From: Tetragonia tetragonoides | Lineage: Eukaryota; Streptophyta; Magnoliopsida; Caryophyllales; Aizoaceae | DNA length: 64,000 bases | Assembly: GCA_038025085.1 (NCBI GenBank) | Contig: CM076142.1 | Location: forward strand, 30,089,001 to 30,153,000 | Reading direction: 5' to 3' | In this document: positions 35,430 through 45,884 of the stretch, piece after piece | Layout of the letters: each line of letters opens with the position of its first letter | Numbering within the stretch: the stretch's first letter is position 1 | Program-made: the position numbers and the translations under genes | The notes under the pieces: model-generated | Seen by the model: the letters and a program-made list of their open reading frames with translations, nothing else | What the model was told of the DNA's origin: nothing | The model's database searches: none

Positions 35430-36150
35430 TCAGGATAACTCTTCTCCTGCCACTCCCCGATCTGGAGTTGTCTATGGTACTGATGAGCTCCTCGCTCTCG
35501 GTGTTGTTGATGACGTAGTAGACCCCCCTCACCCTGACCATGACGATCCTAAACCTGACTTGAGAGCTTTTGCTCTCCACGCCAAAGTTTGGGGGGATTG
35601 GTTCCTCTCTCTCTTTCATTCGTGTCAAAACTAAAAGAGATTGGACTGAGGTTCGTGGGGATGTTGTCTTTATTGATCTGGGTAATAGGTCGTTTGTGAT
35701 TAGATTCTCAACTGAAAAGGATTGCAGGTTTGTTTGGGTCAATAGGCCTTGAGTTGTTCGAGGCCTTAATCTTGTTGGCCGTCCTTGGTCCCCTGCCTTT
35801 GATCCTTACACCTCCACCATTGAATCCAAAGATTAGTGGGTTTGCGTCCCTCGCTTGGTCATTGAGCTATGGAGTTTTTGTGTTCTCCGTAATATTCTAT
35901 CTCAAGTGGGTACTCTTCTTAGGATGGATAACTTCACCCGGATGAGACTTCGTGGAAGAATTGCTCGTGTTTGCTTGAAATTTGATGTTACTCAGCCCAG
36001 CAAGGCTTCTTTTTCTATTAACACTTCTTTGGGTGCTAAAGTTTATGCTTTATGTTATGAGAGTCTCATGCTGTCTACTCTCTTTGTGGCCTTGCTGATC
36101 ATGAGACGGATGCTTGTCCTCTTGTTCAAGATAATAACTATCATATTATT
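35430..36150 (+). pseudogene. LINE ORF1 (DUF4283-like) with zinc knuckle
   Basis: The pieces AKVWG-DWF, RGDVVFIDLGNRSFVIRFS, GRPWSPAFDP, RMDNFTRMRLRGRIARVCLKFD and YSLCGLADHETDACP follow each other in shifting frames. This is the layout of plant LINE ORF1 proteins, which bind element RNA: a DUF4283 region and then a CCHC knuckle. The first knuckle Cys is Tyr here. Stops at about 35633 and 35751, plus frameshifts, inactivate it. Confidence 0.65.
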
Positions 36151-37389
36151 GTGGAGCAGCTAAATGCTGCAACTCTCTCCCCCCACTTGGCTAATGCTCC
36201 TACTTCTGGTGATATTACTGATCTCCCTCCTGAGTGGGTTACTATTATTTCCCAACGTCTTACCCACCCTCACCCTTTTTCACGTACAGAAAGGAACATA
36301 TACAAAGGTTCTTCATCTTGAGTTGGACCTAGCCAAGCTCATGAAGATGGGGGTACTACTGAGGGTTAGGATCAAGGCGTGAATGAGCCGCCCACAGTGG
36401 TTGGCACTGCTTTCAATTATCCTACCTATAATATATTTGATGTACTGGATTCTGCTGCTGCTCCTACCCTCCCTATTGTTGAGGAGGATGGGTTAAGCCC
36501 CATTCGTGTCTCTGGGCCAACTTCTGAAGGGCCTCTCTCTATTGTTGATGCTGCTAGTGCTAGTGCACTAGCCACTTCATCTCAACCTCTGCTGTGCGAA
36601 TTTGTTGATGATATGGATTTCCAACTTGTTCCTGATATCTCTTCTGAGCGAGTCATCTAAGAAGAGAAGGATGGATGAGGTTGCTGACTCTGCTGGTAGC
36701 AAGTGCCCCTCTGGTGGTGGCCATGCCTGATCTCCCTATGATGCTGTCTTTTGCTCCCACCCCACACCTCTTATCTTGTCGGTTTTTGTCTTTTATTTAT
36801 GTTTTATTTAGCTTCTACTGAATCCGAGCTTTGGCTATTACCACCCTGCTCCTCTCACCTTCTTCATTTTGATTATAAATTGCATGTATTATGGTGAGAG
36901 AGCCTTTATACATTTTTGACTATTAAATTAAACTATGGACTCTGGGTAGTTTGTTTCGCATCTTATTTCATTTTGTCTCCTTGTTTTCCCTTATTAGTTT
37001 ATGCTTTGTTCTTAAGTGTGCATAATTACTTGGTTGGTAATTTAGTTTTCTGGTTTGGTTGCTGCTTTATGATCATATATTTTGGCATATACTTTGGTTA
37101 TGATATTGAAGGTTATCTTATCTGTTCCCTAATAGAATATGCCTCTATCACGGACGCTTTATTAGTTATTCACCTTCGTCTCTGCTGCGGAGTGATGGAC
37201 TGGGCATTGCCCCTTGGAAAAAAATTTGCTTTTCGAACCTGGCTTTCCGACCACTCTTTGTGGACTTTTTATTATTGCCCAGTGGCCTTTTGGCTTTAAG
37301 TTTTTCAATTATTACTCATTAATTGTGCTTTCTCTATTTCGTCCTCTGTTTTTGGGTGTTCTTCTGCACTCCTCAACACAAGATTAATT

Positions 37390-38110
37390 ATATGAATATT
37401 TTTGCATGTAATCTTAATGGTGCGTGCCAAAAAAGCACAAGCAATTAGTCAAATTTGATTCTATATGAAATTTGTTCATCATGATGTAATGTTTGTCTCA
37501 GAGACCATGCAGTGACTAGCTCCCTAATTCTCGGCGATGCATAAAACATTAGGTTTTTCTAATTTTGACTTTGTTAATCCCCTCAATCATTCGGGTGGGA
37601 TTTGGGTCTTATGGAATGAAACAATATTAATGTTATCATTTTACATAAACATGACCGTATCATTTCTATGGAAACCACTGAACTTTGTAGTAAAACTAGA
37701 TGTGTTGTTTTGGGCGTCTATGCTTCTTCCCAAGACGCTGATAAAAACTTATTTTGGCAACACTTAGAAGCTTTGAATAGTACTATTTCTCTCCCTTGGT
37801 GCATTATTGGTGATTTTAATGAACTAGCTAGCACTCATGATACATGTGGTGGCGTGCCCTGTCATCCTTCACGTCTCTTTCGTATTAATAATTTGATGGC
37901 TAAGTTGAACTCTGGCACTATTCCTAGCATTGGGAACCAATTCACTTGAAAACGAAAATTTGGTATTGAATTAGTACAAGAAACACTTGATCGAGTCTTA
38001 GCTCGCGCTGGCTGACCTTCTCATACCCTCATAGTGTTGTCAAAAACCTTTCGTTACTTCCTCCGATCACGCACCTATTATTCTTGAAACTGCAGCTCCT
38101 CCTGTTTCTA
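37390..38110 (+). pseudogene. LINE endonuclease remnant
   Basis: Visible motifs are NIFACNLNGA at the start, GVYASSQ, PWCIIGDFNEL (37795-37830), GNQFT and LDRVLARA, in frames broken by stops and shifts. They match apurinic-like endonucleases of plant LINEs. Confidence 0.7.
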
Positions 38111-38729
38111 AACCGAAACACTTTCTTTTTCAGCCCTTCTAGACTAAATTTAAGGAAACTGAAGCCATTGTGAAGGAAACGTGGCACTATAATGTCTCTG
38201 GGTCTAGGATGTTTTGCTTAACTCGTAATATAAATTAAAAATCCTCAAATCTAAACTTAAAAATTGGAATCATTCTACTATTGGCCATATCCATAATAAA
38301 GTCACTCTTAATTATGAAAAAATAAACATTTTGAAACTTAAATTCTTGAAGCCCCCAATAACCTCGATTGGCAGAGGACCCTTGAACGTCTGATAACTCA
38401 ACGAGAAAAGCTTCTCCTCTTTTCGCAAAGTTTTTGGAATGACTATGCTAAAGAGAAATGGCTTACGAAGGGCGATCGTAATTCCTCTTTCTTTCAGCGA
38501 ATTCATAATGCCAAGTCTAAAAAGAAACGTATTTTTAAAATTCGTGACTGCTCTTGAGCCTGGTTAGAAGATGATAAATTAATTAAAGATCACCTTCAGT
38601 AAACGTTTTAGTATGGAACATGGTTCGGGACGCACTCTTAATATCGAGGATATTCCCCCACTTATTACTCAGAAAATGAACAATGATCTCACTTTGGAGA
38701 TGACTGTAGACGAAATCAAAACCGTTATT

Positions 38730-39174
38730 TTCAAATGAATCCGGCTAAAGCCCCTGGCTCTAATGGCTTCGATGCTTGCTTCTTCCAATCTTATTGGTCA
38801 GGAAGTAATTGCATCTATTCAAGCCTTTGTTTCAAGACAAAAAGATGCTCCAGAAAATTAATCTATCATACATTTATTTCTCTTATTCCCAAGATGAAGT
38901 CCCTCGAGGCTGTCAATCATTTAAGACCCATCAGACTTTGCAGTACCCTAACTAAGACTCCGACCACTACTGGGCAACTTAGTTAGCCCTTTCCAAGGTG
39001 CCTTTTTCCCAGGAAGATTTATTCATAATAACATTTTACTCACGCATGAAATCATGAATATGTTCAGGTTATCTCGAGCAAAAAATAATGGATTGAAATT
39101 AAGCTAGATATGAAGAAAACTTATGATAGGATTGAATGAGACTTTTTATTTGAATGTCTCTCTAAGATAGGCTT
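38730..39174 (+). pseudogene. LINE reverse transcriptase, 5' part
   Basis: It reads NPAKAPGSNGFDACFFQSYW, ISLIPKM, NHLRPIRLC and LDMKKTYDRIE (catalytic Asp) before the CACTA-type element breaks it at 39174 in the block SKIGF. TGG-to-TGA at DRIE* and other changes make it dead. Confidence 0.75.
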
Positions 39175-39485
39175 CAATGAACAGAAAAAGCTTAGAACAA
39201 CGACCCTATGACAGCGGCTCCGTGTTAGCCGCTATCGTAGGCGAGAAATTAATTAAAAAATTAAAAAACCTGAATAAAATAAACTTATGACAGCGATCGT
39301 TTTACAGCCACTGTTGTATATGTGTATACGACATCGGCTATGCTAAGACTGTTGTTGTAAGGCGTCAATGACAGCGGCTCTAGGTAGCCCGCTGTGTAAC
39401 GATATTAAAAAAAAAAAAAAAGACTTTATGTTACTGTAAGAAACTCGAGAAACATTAGGCCATTCTCATCATTGAGTGAAGGCAT

Positions 39486-40168
39486 CATTGGATATTGATT
39501 GTTATTGACCCTATCCGGGAGAATATATACTATTTGGATCTCCTGCATGGCGATATACGAGATGAAATCACTGCTTTATTTGAAGGATACACTTTACCTA
39601 TATCAATAATTAAATAATTTGAGGCTATTTATGAGTAACTTACTAATTTCTTATTTAGTTTCGTTTCTTCTTATAGCGTTGTGACTTCTTTTCGGTAGAA
39701 ACGGGGTAATGGTAAGATGAAGGGTAAATCTCCTAAGTGGTACCTAATCCAGGTTACTTTTCTAACTTTAAAATCGTTTTTATTCGTAACTAATTGTATA
39801 AAATTATATTTATTTCTATTTATATTATATACTCATTTTATGATTGTAACTATTGTCTTACTTGTAGTGTCCTCGCCAAACAAACAACATAGATTGTGTT
39901 TATTATGTCATGAGATTTATGCGGGAGATTACTGCTCATAAGTCAAGTGCACTTTCACTTCTGGTATGTTAATTTTTTATTTATCGAAAAATTAATTTAT
40001 ATATGTTGCACCTATCCATTGTTAACTAAGAATTTTAATTTTTTTTTTTGTAGTACTTTGAAGACTCGAAAAGTTCTAACTAGTCAACGGAAAAGATTGA
40101 TGAGGTTATGAGCGAGTGGTCATTGTATGTTATGAGTCAGGACAAGTTTATTATCCCCGTCACTTAGA
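39486..40168 (+). pseudogene. ULP1-like (C48) protease C-terminal exons inside the CACTA-type element
   Basis: A first piece reads HWILIVIDPIRENIYYLD (39486-39540), with the catalytic His of HW and the D of the family. After KWYLIQ (near 39745) an intron appears to run to TTGTAG (near 39868), and the next exon reads CPRQTNNIDCVYYVMRFMREI, with the catalytic Cys in the IDC motif. A last exon begins YFEDSKS (near 40054) and ends IIPVT before TAG. Such SUMO-protease-like genes are frequent passengers of plant CACTA and MULE elements. A stop in the last exon (SSN*ST) and the missing 5' half make it non-functional. Confidence 0.7.
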
Positions 40169-40466
40169 GATTTTGTGATTTAAGACTTTACTTTTATTTT
40201 GGGTTTTAACTCTAAACACTTAGACTTTTATTTTATATATACTATATTACTTGTTCAAAAATGATGTTAATTAAATTCTATTTTTACTTCATTTTTTTAG
40301 TTTCTATTGATATTTGCATTTGGTGCCTTTTATTTAATTTTAGAGCTTTAAAGTTGATTTCCTGTATTCGAGGTTCAATCAAAGTCAGCCAAAAAAAAAA
40401 AAACTTATGACAGCGGTTGGTCAACAGCCGCTGAGCTAGTCAACGAACACTGTCGAAGGTGCTCAA

Positions 40467-40503
40467 CCTACGACAGCGGCTACACCACAACCGCTGTCGT
40501 AGG
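40467..40503. repeat. perfect 13-bp subterminal inverted repeat
   Basis: CCTACGACAGCGG and CCGCTGTCGTAGG pair perfectly around an 11-base loop. Several imperfect versions lie nearby (39205-39240, 39280-39400, 40405-40690). Subterminal palindromes of this kind are probably transposase-binding sites. Confidence 0.85.
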
Positions 40504-40705
40504 TTCTCACTAGGTCAAAGTCAAACTTGACCATATTATTCAGCGGTCAGTGCATAAACGCTGTTGTAGCATGCTCTACGACATCGGTCGATAATGAGCC
40601 GCTGTCTTAGACGTCATACATACGTCCGCGGTCATGATGGAAGCGGTCAGAATCACTATCATAAGCCAAAGACGACCGTTGTCGTAGGCCTTTTTTGGTG
40701 TAGTG

Positions 40706-41200
40706 CACATGGGTGGAATGGGTTAAACAATGTGTGACCATTTTCTCCTGTTCAGTTCTGATTAACGATAAACCTTCTCCCTCGTTCTCGGCCTCTAGGG
40801 GACTTAGACAAGTAGATCCTGTATCCCCATATCTCTCTTTCCTTTGTATGTATGTCCTTACTCAGAGAATTATTCAGGAAAGTCTTAACAGAAAATCAGG
40901 CATAGGTGCCAAAATTGCTCCCTCTGCCCCGATCATACCCTGGTTATTTTTTTGCTGCAAAGCTTCAAGAGAATCTTGCCCCCGGATTAAGGATATTCTT
41001 CAGCGCTTTTGCTTTGAATCTGGCCTACTTGTTAACTTCCATAAGTCTGCAATTGTATGCTCGAAACTTGTGTCTCCTGCGGCCCGAAAAATGATCAACA
41101 CAATTCTCAACATTCATATTAAAGATTCAATTGGAAAATATCTCGGCTGCCCTGTTTTTGAAAAGTAAGCGTCGAAGTCTACCTGTGGACTTAATTCTCA
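40706..41200 (+). pseudogene. LINE reverse transcriptase, 3' part
   Basis: It reads WVEWVKQCVTIFSCSVLIND, RGLRQ-DPVSPYL, a region where FADD is lost (LFFCCKAS / LFFAAK), SGLLVNFHKS and SIGKYLGCPVF. With the Asp-Asp pair gone it could not polymerise even if expressed. Confidence 0.75.
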
Positions 41201-41209
41201 ATATTCCTA

Positions 41210-42190
41210 CTTTATGAAAGCTTGGGTTGCTAGTTCTCTCTCTAAGGCTGGACGTGTAGTGCTTATCAAGCTAACCTTGAAGCTATCACTTCCCATTCCA
41301 TGCAATGCTTTGCGCTTCCTAAATCTACCTACCTCGCTCGAAATTCCTAAAATCAGTAGAGACTTTTCTGGAATGGAACCGGTGATGATAAAAAATTTCC
41401 CTTGGTTTGTTGGGACCGCATTTGCCTTCCTAAAAGATATAGAGGTCTCGGTCTCCGTATGTATAAGGCCGTTAACGCGGCTTTTCTATGTAAACTTGCA
41501 TGGAAAGTACTATCTGAACCTATGCGTTAAATCTATTTTGGGTAAATACCTCAATAATACTAGCCGCCTTTATTGCAAAATTGGTAGTTCCTGCTCATGG
41601 GCATGGAAAGAAATCTTACACCGTCGACCGCTTCTTTGTCAAGGGATTAAATGGATTGTTGGTAATGGTCAATTGATCTCCTTTTGGTTTGATAATTAGT
41701 GTATGAACAAGTCTCTAGCCGAAGTAATAGAAAACTCGGTGTTACCAGACCACGTTCTTAATTGGAGTGTTTGTGATGTTATAACGGTTAGTAAGTGCTG
41801 GAATACTCAACTGCTTAATAGCGTGCTTCCACCTTCCTTAGTAACGGATGTTTGTAGTATACCTCTTCCTGTCCATGACACTGTCGATGACTTCTGTTGG
41901 GATTTGATTGGTAGCGGAGTTTTTCCCACTAAATCTGCCACTTGGCTCGCGCATGAAATTTACAAAGAATCCTATTAAAAGTGGTTGTATGCGTGGATTT
42001 GGTCCCTTAACCTTCTTCTTAAAGTTGGGGTGTTCGCCTGGAAACTATGCACAAATCCCTTGCTCTTCACGGCACCCTCTAGAAAGTAGAAACGACTCAT
42101 TCCCCTTGAACCGACTTGCCCTCTCTGTGGCTTTTTCATGGAAGATCTATACCACCTCTTTGTGAATTATCCTTCAGTACGTAACGTATG
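41210..42190 (+). pseudogene. LINE linker and zf-RVT region
   Basis: A LSKAGRVVLIK block (41235), KSATWLAHEIY (41935), KLGVFAWKLCTNP (42020) and PTCPLCGFFMEDLYHLFVNYP (42112-42175) match the plant LINE zf-RVT domain. Frames change at least twice. Confidence 0.7.
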
Positions 42191-42529
42191 GGATCATGTC
42201 TACGTTAATAGTTGGTTAGACTATGTCCCTCCTAGTCAAAATCTGCTCCCATGGATGGATGAATTGCGTCACACTATGAACTGCACCAACTCTGCCAAAG
42301 CAAAGGTCTTCATCCTCCTTTGGAGTATCTGGTACGAGAGAAACAATATTGTTTTTTGTACTAACCAATTTAATTCAGTTGCTTGCTTGCTACGAGCTAA
42401 ATCATGCCTCTTAGAATGGGAACGCAGATCCCTTCCCTCACATTTTCGGCCCATAACCTCGAAAATTAGTATAGGAAGCTGTTGGTATCCAAATGGGTCT
42501 CATGGTCTGCGCCCATGCTTAACCATGGT

Positions 42530-42890
42530 AAAATTAATTTTGATGGTTCGCTTATTAATGGTATGGCAGCCACAAGCTAGCTATGTTGTACGTAATTAAG
42601 GTGGATCTCTTTTTGGTGTAGGTGGCCGATGCATTGGCAATAAATTTGTACTAATTGCTGAAGCGACTGCTTTTCGGGATGCCGTTCAAAAAATCACTGA
42701 ATTGGGTTATCAGTACCTTAAGTTTGAACGGGATAATCAAGTAGTAATTAAGGTTATGCGAGCTGAAATTGACATTCCTTGGGAAATTCGACCCTTAATT
42801 ATTGTCTATGCCCATGAGTTCCTTGTTCCCCTCGTGCTTGTGAATGCTAACCATGTATTAGGGAAAGGTAATCGCAGAGCGGACTAGATG
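42530..42890 (+). pseudogene. LINE RNase H remnant
   Basis: INFDGSLING (42533), EATAFRDAVQKI (near 42660), FERDNQVVIKV (42722) and GNRRAD (42868) supply the RNase H acidic residues. A stop at about 42598 (VVRN*) and a final TAG at 42885 interrupt it. Confidence 0.75.
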
Positions 42891-43055
42891 TCCAAGTTTG
42901 ACCGCTCTTGTGTCACTGGACTTTTTACGACTGCTACCAAGAATCTGGCCTTCATGTAAATTCTTCGTGAAGACATATTAGGAGTTCACCTCGAGAGGAG
43001 GTCTTCCTAATCACTTTTTCCCTTCTTACCTAAAAAAAGAAAAAGAAGAAAACAA

Positions 43056-44029
43056 TGTCATGCTAATGCACAAGGTTGTGTTACGCGTAATGTTTTGATC
43101 TGTCATCAGTTTAATTATTCTATAAATATCTTTATGTAAATTAAAAAAAAAATTACAAAATCTTTAGCTGATTATATTAAAGATATTCAATACTGATGTG
43201 CAGTGAGTGTGTGACGTACCTTTCAGCATTTGCAGCCATGGGGACCTAGTAGGTGATGAAGTAGTGATGGCACCCCCAGAATGCAACAAATGCATGTTAG
43301 GTCAAAAATGGAGGTTTAAACCACTTTTTTTGGTTTGCGTGTGGAAAAGTTAATTTATAGGTATTGTAGAAGATCACCAAATGCGAAGAGGGGTATCTAA
43401 CAAACACTGTTACGGTCGATCACCAATCAGGATGTCATATCATATATATACTACAAATAAACTAATGATTGGAGAGTTGTCGAATTCATTAGATTCTGTT
43501 TCAGTTTCTTTTTAGCCTCTTCATCTGTCTCATTAAGTGGCATTCTTATTGCTGAATTTATTAGCTCTTATTTAATTTCAATTCATTTCCTCTTCATTTG
43601 TCTCATTAAGTGACATTCTTGTTGTTGAATTTATTTGGTCTTATTTACTTGCCGTTCCTTTCCTCTTCATCTACCTCACTTACTTTTATCTACTCTAAAT
43701 GCTGGTTTCATTTGCTTTTAATGGTGGCTTTCATTTGTTCTCCGCCTTTAGCTTTGTTGAATATCACATTTTTAATGTACATTCGATGGTGTTGATGCTT
43801 AATTTTACTGTGTTCTCCACGTTCAGTTGTTTTTATTGAGTATATTTTTTTTTCCTAATTGTGCTTCGGAGGTTTAGTTATTCTTTTTTTGTATTATGGT
43901 TTAAGATCGCATTTATAACTATTCAATGCCACCTTGGTGAGAGCTCAATTATACATATGTACATTGATTGTTAAGATTTATAGTTCGTGCGTAACACAAG
44001 TTTATTCCTAGTTATTGTAATTTTCTCCT
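43056..44029. other. intergenic stretch, no gene seen
   Basis: Two similar segments, CTCATTAAGTGRCATTCTTRTTG, lie near 43530 and 43600, a short local duplication. No genes or termini were recognised. Confidence 0.45.
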
Positions 44030-44374
44030 GTCCTTTAAAGGAGGATTTCAACACCATATTCAAAGCCATATCCATATCAAAATTCTCGATTTGGGATGTT
44101 CGTTATTATGCTTTGATAGGTAAATAAGGTCTTAAGTTTTCCAAACAACCCTTTTATCTCTACTCTATTCAACAACCTCACTCAAGAGATTTCCAACGAT
44201 ACCTCTTAAGCCCCAATCTGAATCCCGGTCAAAATCGAGGGCAAATATGTCTTTTTACTCCTCCAAGTTTAAAATCGTCGTTTCACTCTGCCAAGGGTAA
44301 TGTCGTACTTTCACCTCAAAAAAGTACAGTCTCAATATCATCCACATTCACTATTCTATCATCCAGTCGGCGCT

Positions 44375-44398
44375 GTAAAAGATAAACTTATCTTTTAC
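44375..44398. repeat. 11-bp hairpin in the LTR
   Basis: GTAAAAGATAA and TTATCTTTTAC pair perfectly with only two bases between them. It lies about 150 bases before the LTR TATA box. Confidence 0.8.
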
Positions 44399-44422
44399 GG
44401 CGACCAACTCTAACTGTCCAAT

Positions 44423-44485
44423 GGCATGACCGCTTGTTCAAGCGGCATGACTGCTTATCCAAGCGGCATGACCGCTTGGGCCCTT
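44423..44485. repeat. 21-bp tandem repeat, three copies
   Basis: GGCATGACCGCTTGTTCAAGC is repeated three times with one or two changes per copy (GACTGCTTATCC, GACCGCTTGGGC). It lies in the LTR upstream of the TATA box. Confidence 0.85.
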
Positions 44486-44550
44486 TTCTGCGGACGATGA
44501 TTTGTGGCCCACTTGAATTCTGTGCCAAACCCTAGCAGTTTCCTCCTCTT

Positions 44551-44560
44551 CTATATAAAC
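44551..44560 (+). promoter_or_regulatory. TATA box of the older gypsy LTR
   Basis: CTATATAAAC follows a C/T-rich stretch and precedes a leader with AGGGTTCAGTTG, like the TATA box at 61181 in the related LTR. Confidence 0.5.
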
Positions 44561-45329
44561 AAATCTTAGGGTTCAGTTGAAGAGGTCGGCCTTCAGTTGG
44601 GAGTTGGTCTCTCTAGGTCATTCATGTTAGCAAACCCTAAAATTGTGACTCTACACCTTTAGGCTAGCCAAAACACCACAAACAAACCTTCATACACTTC
44701 ATCAAGAACAATAATTTGAGCAATAACTCAATAGTTCATTGTGAGCATTCAGGTAATCCATTTTGAGGGTTTCAATTCAATTATTATTTGCTTGTTATTG
44801 TTAACAAATTTGGTTTGTGCGATATGTACATATATGGCGCGTTTGAGCAAAAGGGCTTGTATTAAACCAATAAATGAAGATGTTTATTTATTATTTTTCG
44901 TATATTTATGCTTCTTTGTGGTTTGGTTGGATGAATTGTATGATTTATCACTAATTCGCAGGTTTTTCATATTTATTATTATTAGTAATAAAAAGCATGC
45001 AAATTGGATAAATTGTTAAAAACGATCACTATATTAATTGTTTGTTCAACTCGTTAGTTTAGGAATTTGGACAACTAGACTTGCTTCAAACCATTAGCAT
45101 TAATAATGTGAATTGCTAAATACCGCCCCTTTTTACTACCTACCGCCCCCCCAAATTCCAATTTTGCCCTTACTCACTCTCACTCACTCATCTTTCCTCT
45201 CTTCCTCACTCACTCTCACTCATCCTTCCTCTCTTCCTCACTCACTCTCACTCATCCTCACCACCACACCATCACACCGGCAACCACCACCACTCACGGC
45301 ACCACCACCACCACCACCATCACAACGGA

Positions 45330-45820
45330 ATGTCAGGGGCTAGCGGCAGCGGCAGAGGCTTCGACGGCGAGGGAGGCGGCGACCGACCGCATCGCGGGGG
45401 GGTAACTTTTCGAAATATTTTTTGCTTTGAATTGAATTTTTTTTGCCTTGAATTGAATTTTTTTTGCCTTGAATTGAATCGCGAACTTATGAATTGAAGT
45501 TGTGTTGAATTTTTTTTTTTTTTTGTGTCGATCGTCTGCCGATCTCGACTCACCCTTGGGTGAGTCGTCTGCGATCGGCGACTCACCCAAGGATGAGTCG
45601 TCTGCCGATCTCGACTCGCCCAAGGGTGAGTCGCCGGTCGCAGACGACTCACCCTTGGTGAGTCGAGATCGGCCGACGACTCACCCAAGGGTGAGTCGCC
45701 GGTCGCAGACGACTCACCCAAGGGTGAGTCGCCGGTCGCAGACGACTCACCCAAGGGTGAGTCGAGATCGGCCGACGACTCACCCAGGGTGAGTCGCCGG
45801 TCGCAGACGACCGACACAAA

Positions 45821-45884
<64 letters not shown>

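Larger units (their letters stand above)
39175..40705. mobile_element. non-autonomous CACTA-type element carrying ULP1-like exons
   Basis: The right end CCTTTTTTGGTGTAGTG (40689-40705) is a CACTA terminus (reverse CACTACACCAAAAAAGG). The left end CAATGAACAGAAAAAGC is a decayed match. Subterminal regions carry many copies of a TACGACAGCGG...CCGCTGTCGTA palindrome. The LINE reverse transcriptase goes on directly beyond it (WVEWVKQCVT). The 3-bp duplication is no longer visible. It is 1.53 kb long and carries no transposase. Confidence 0.75.
34260..43055 (+). mobile_element. long, dead LINE with both ORF regions, split by a CACTA-type insertion
   Basis: In order: a probable 5' leader (34270 on), an ORF1 gag-like region with zinc knuckle (35430-36150), endonuclease (37390-38110), reverse transcriptase (38730-39174, then 40706-41200), zf-RVT (about 41960-42190) and RNase H (42530-42890). 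It ends in an A-rich tail (43032-43055). Possible old flanking repeats are ACAATATTGTGCTA (near 34240) and ACAATGTCATGCTA (near 43055), 11 of 14 alike. Ends are approximate. Confidence 0.75.

Noticed and set aside
45531..45815. Repeat-spacer pattern that looks a little like a CRISPR array
   Set aside because: Spacers are not unique but alternate between two repeated sequences, there are no cas genes, and the DNA is plant nuclear.
45502..45817. Open frames on both strands through the left minisatellite (SSADLDSPLGES-like peptides)
   Set aside because: The unit is 33 bp, so any stop-free frame stays open. The peptides come from the repeat, and the array lies in a modelled intron.
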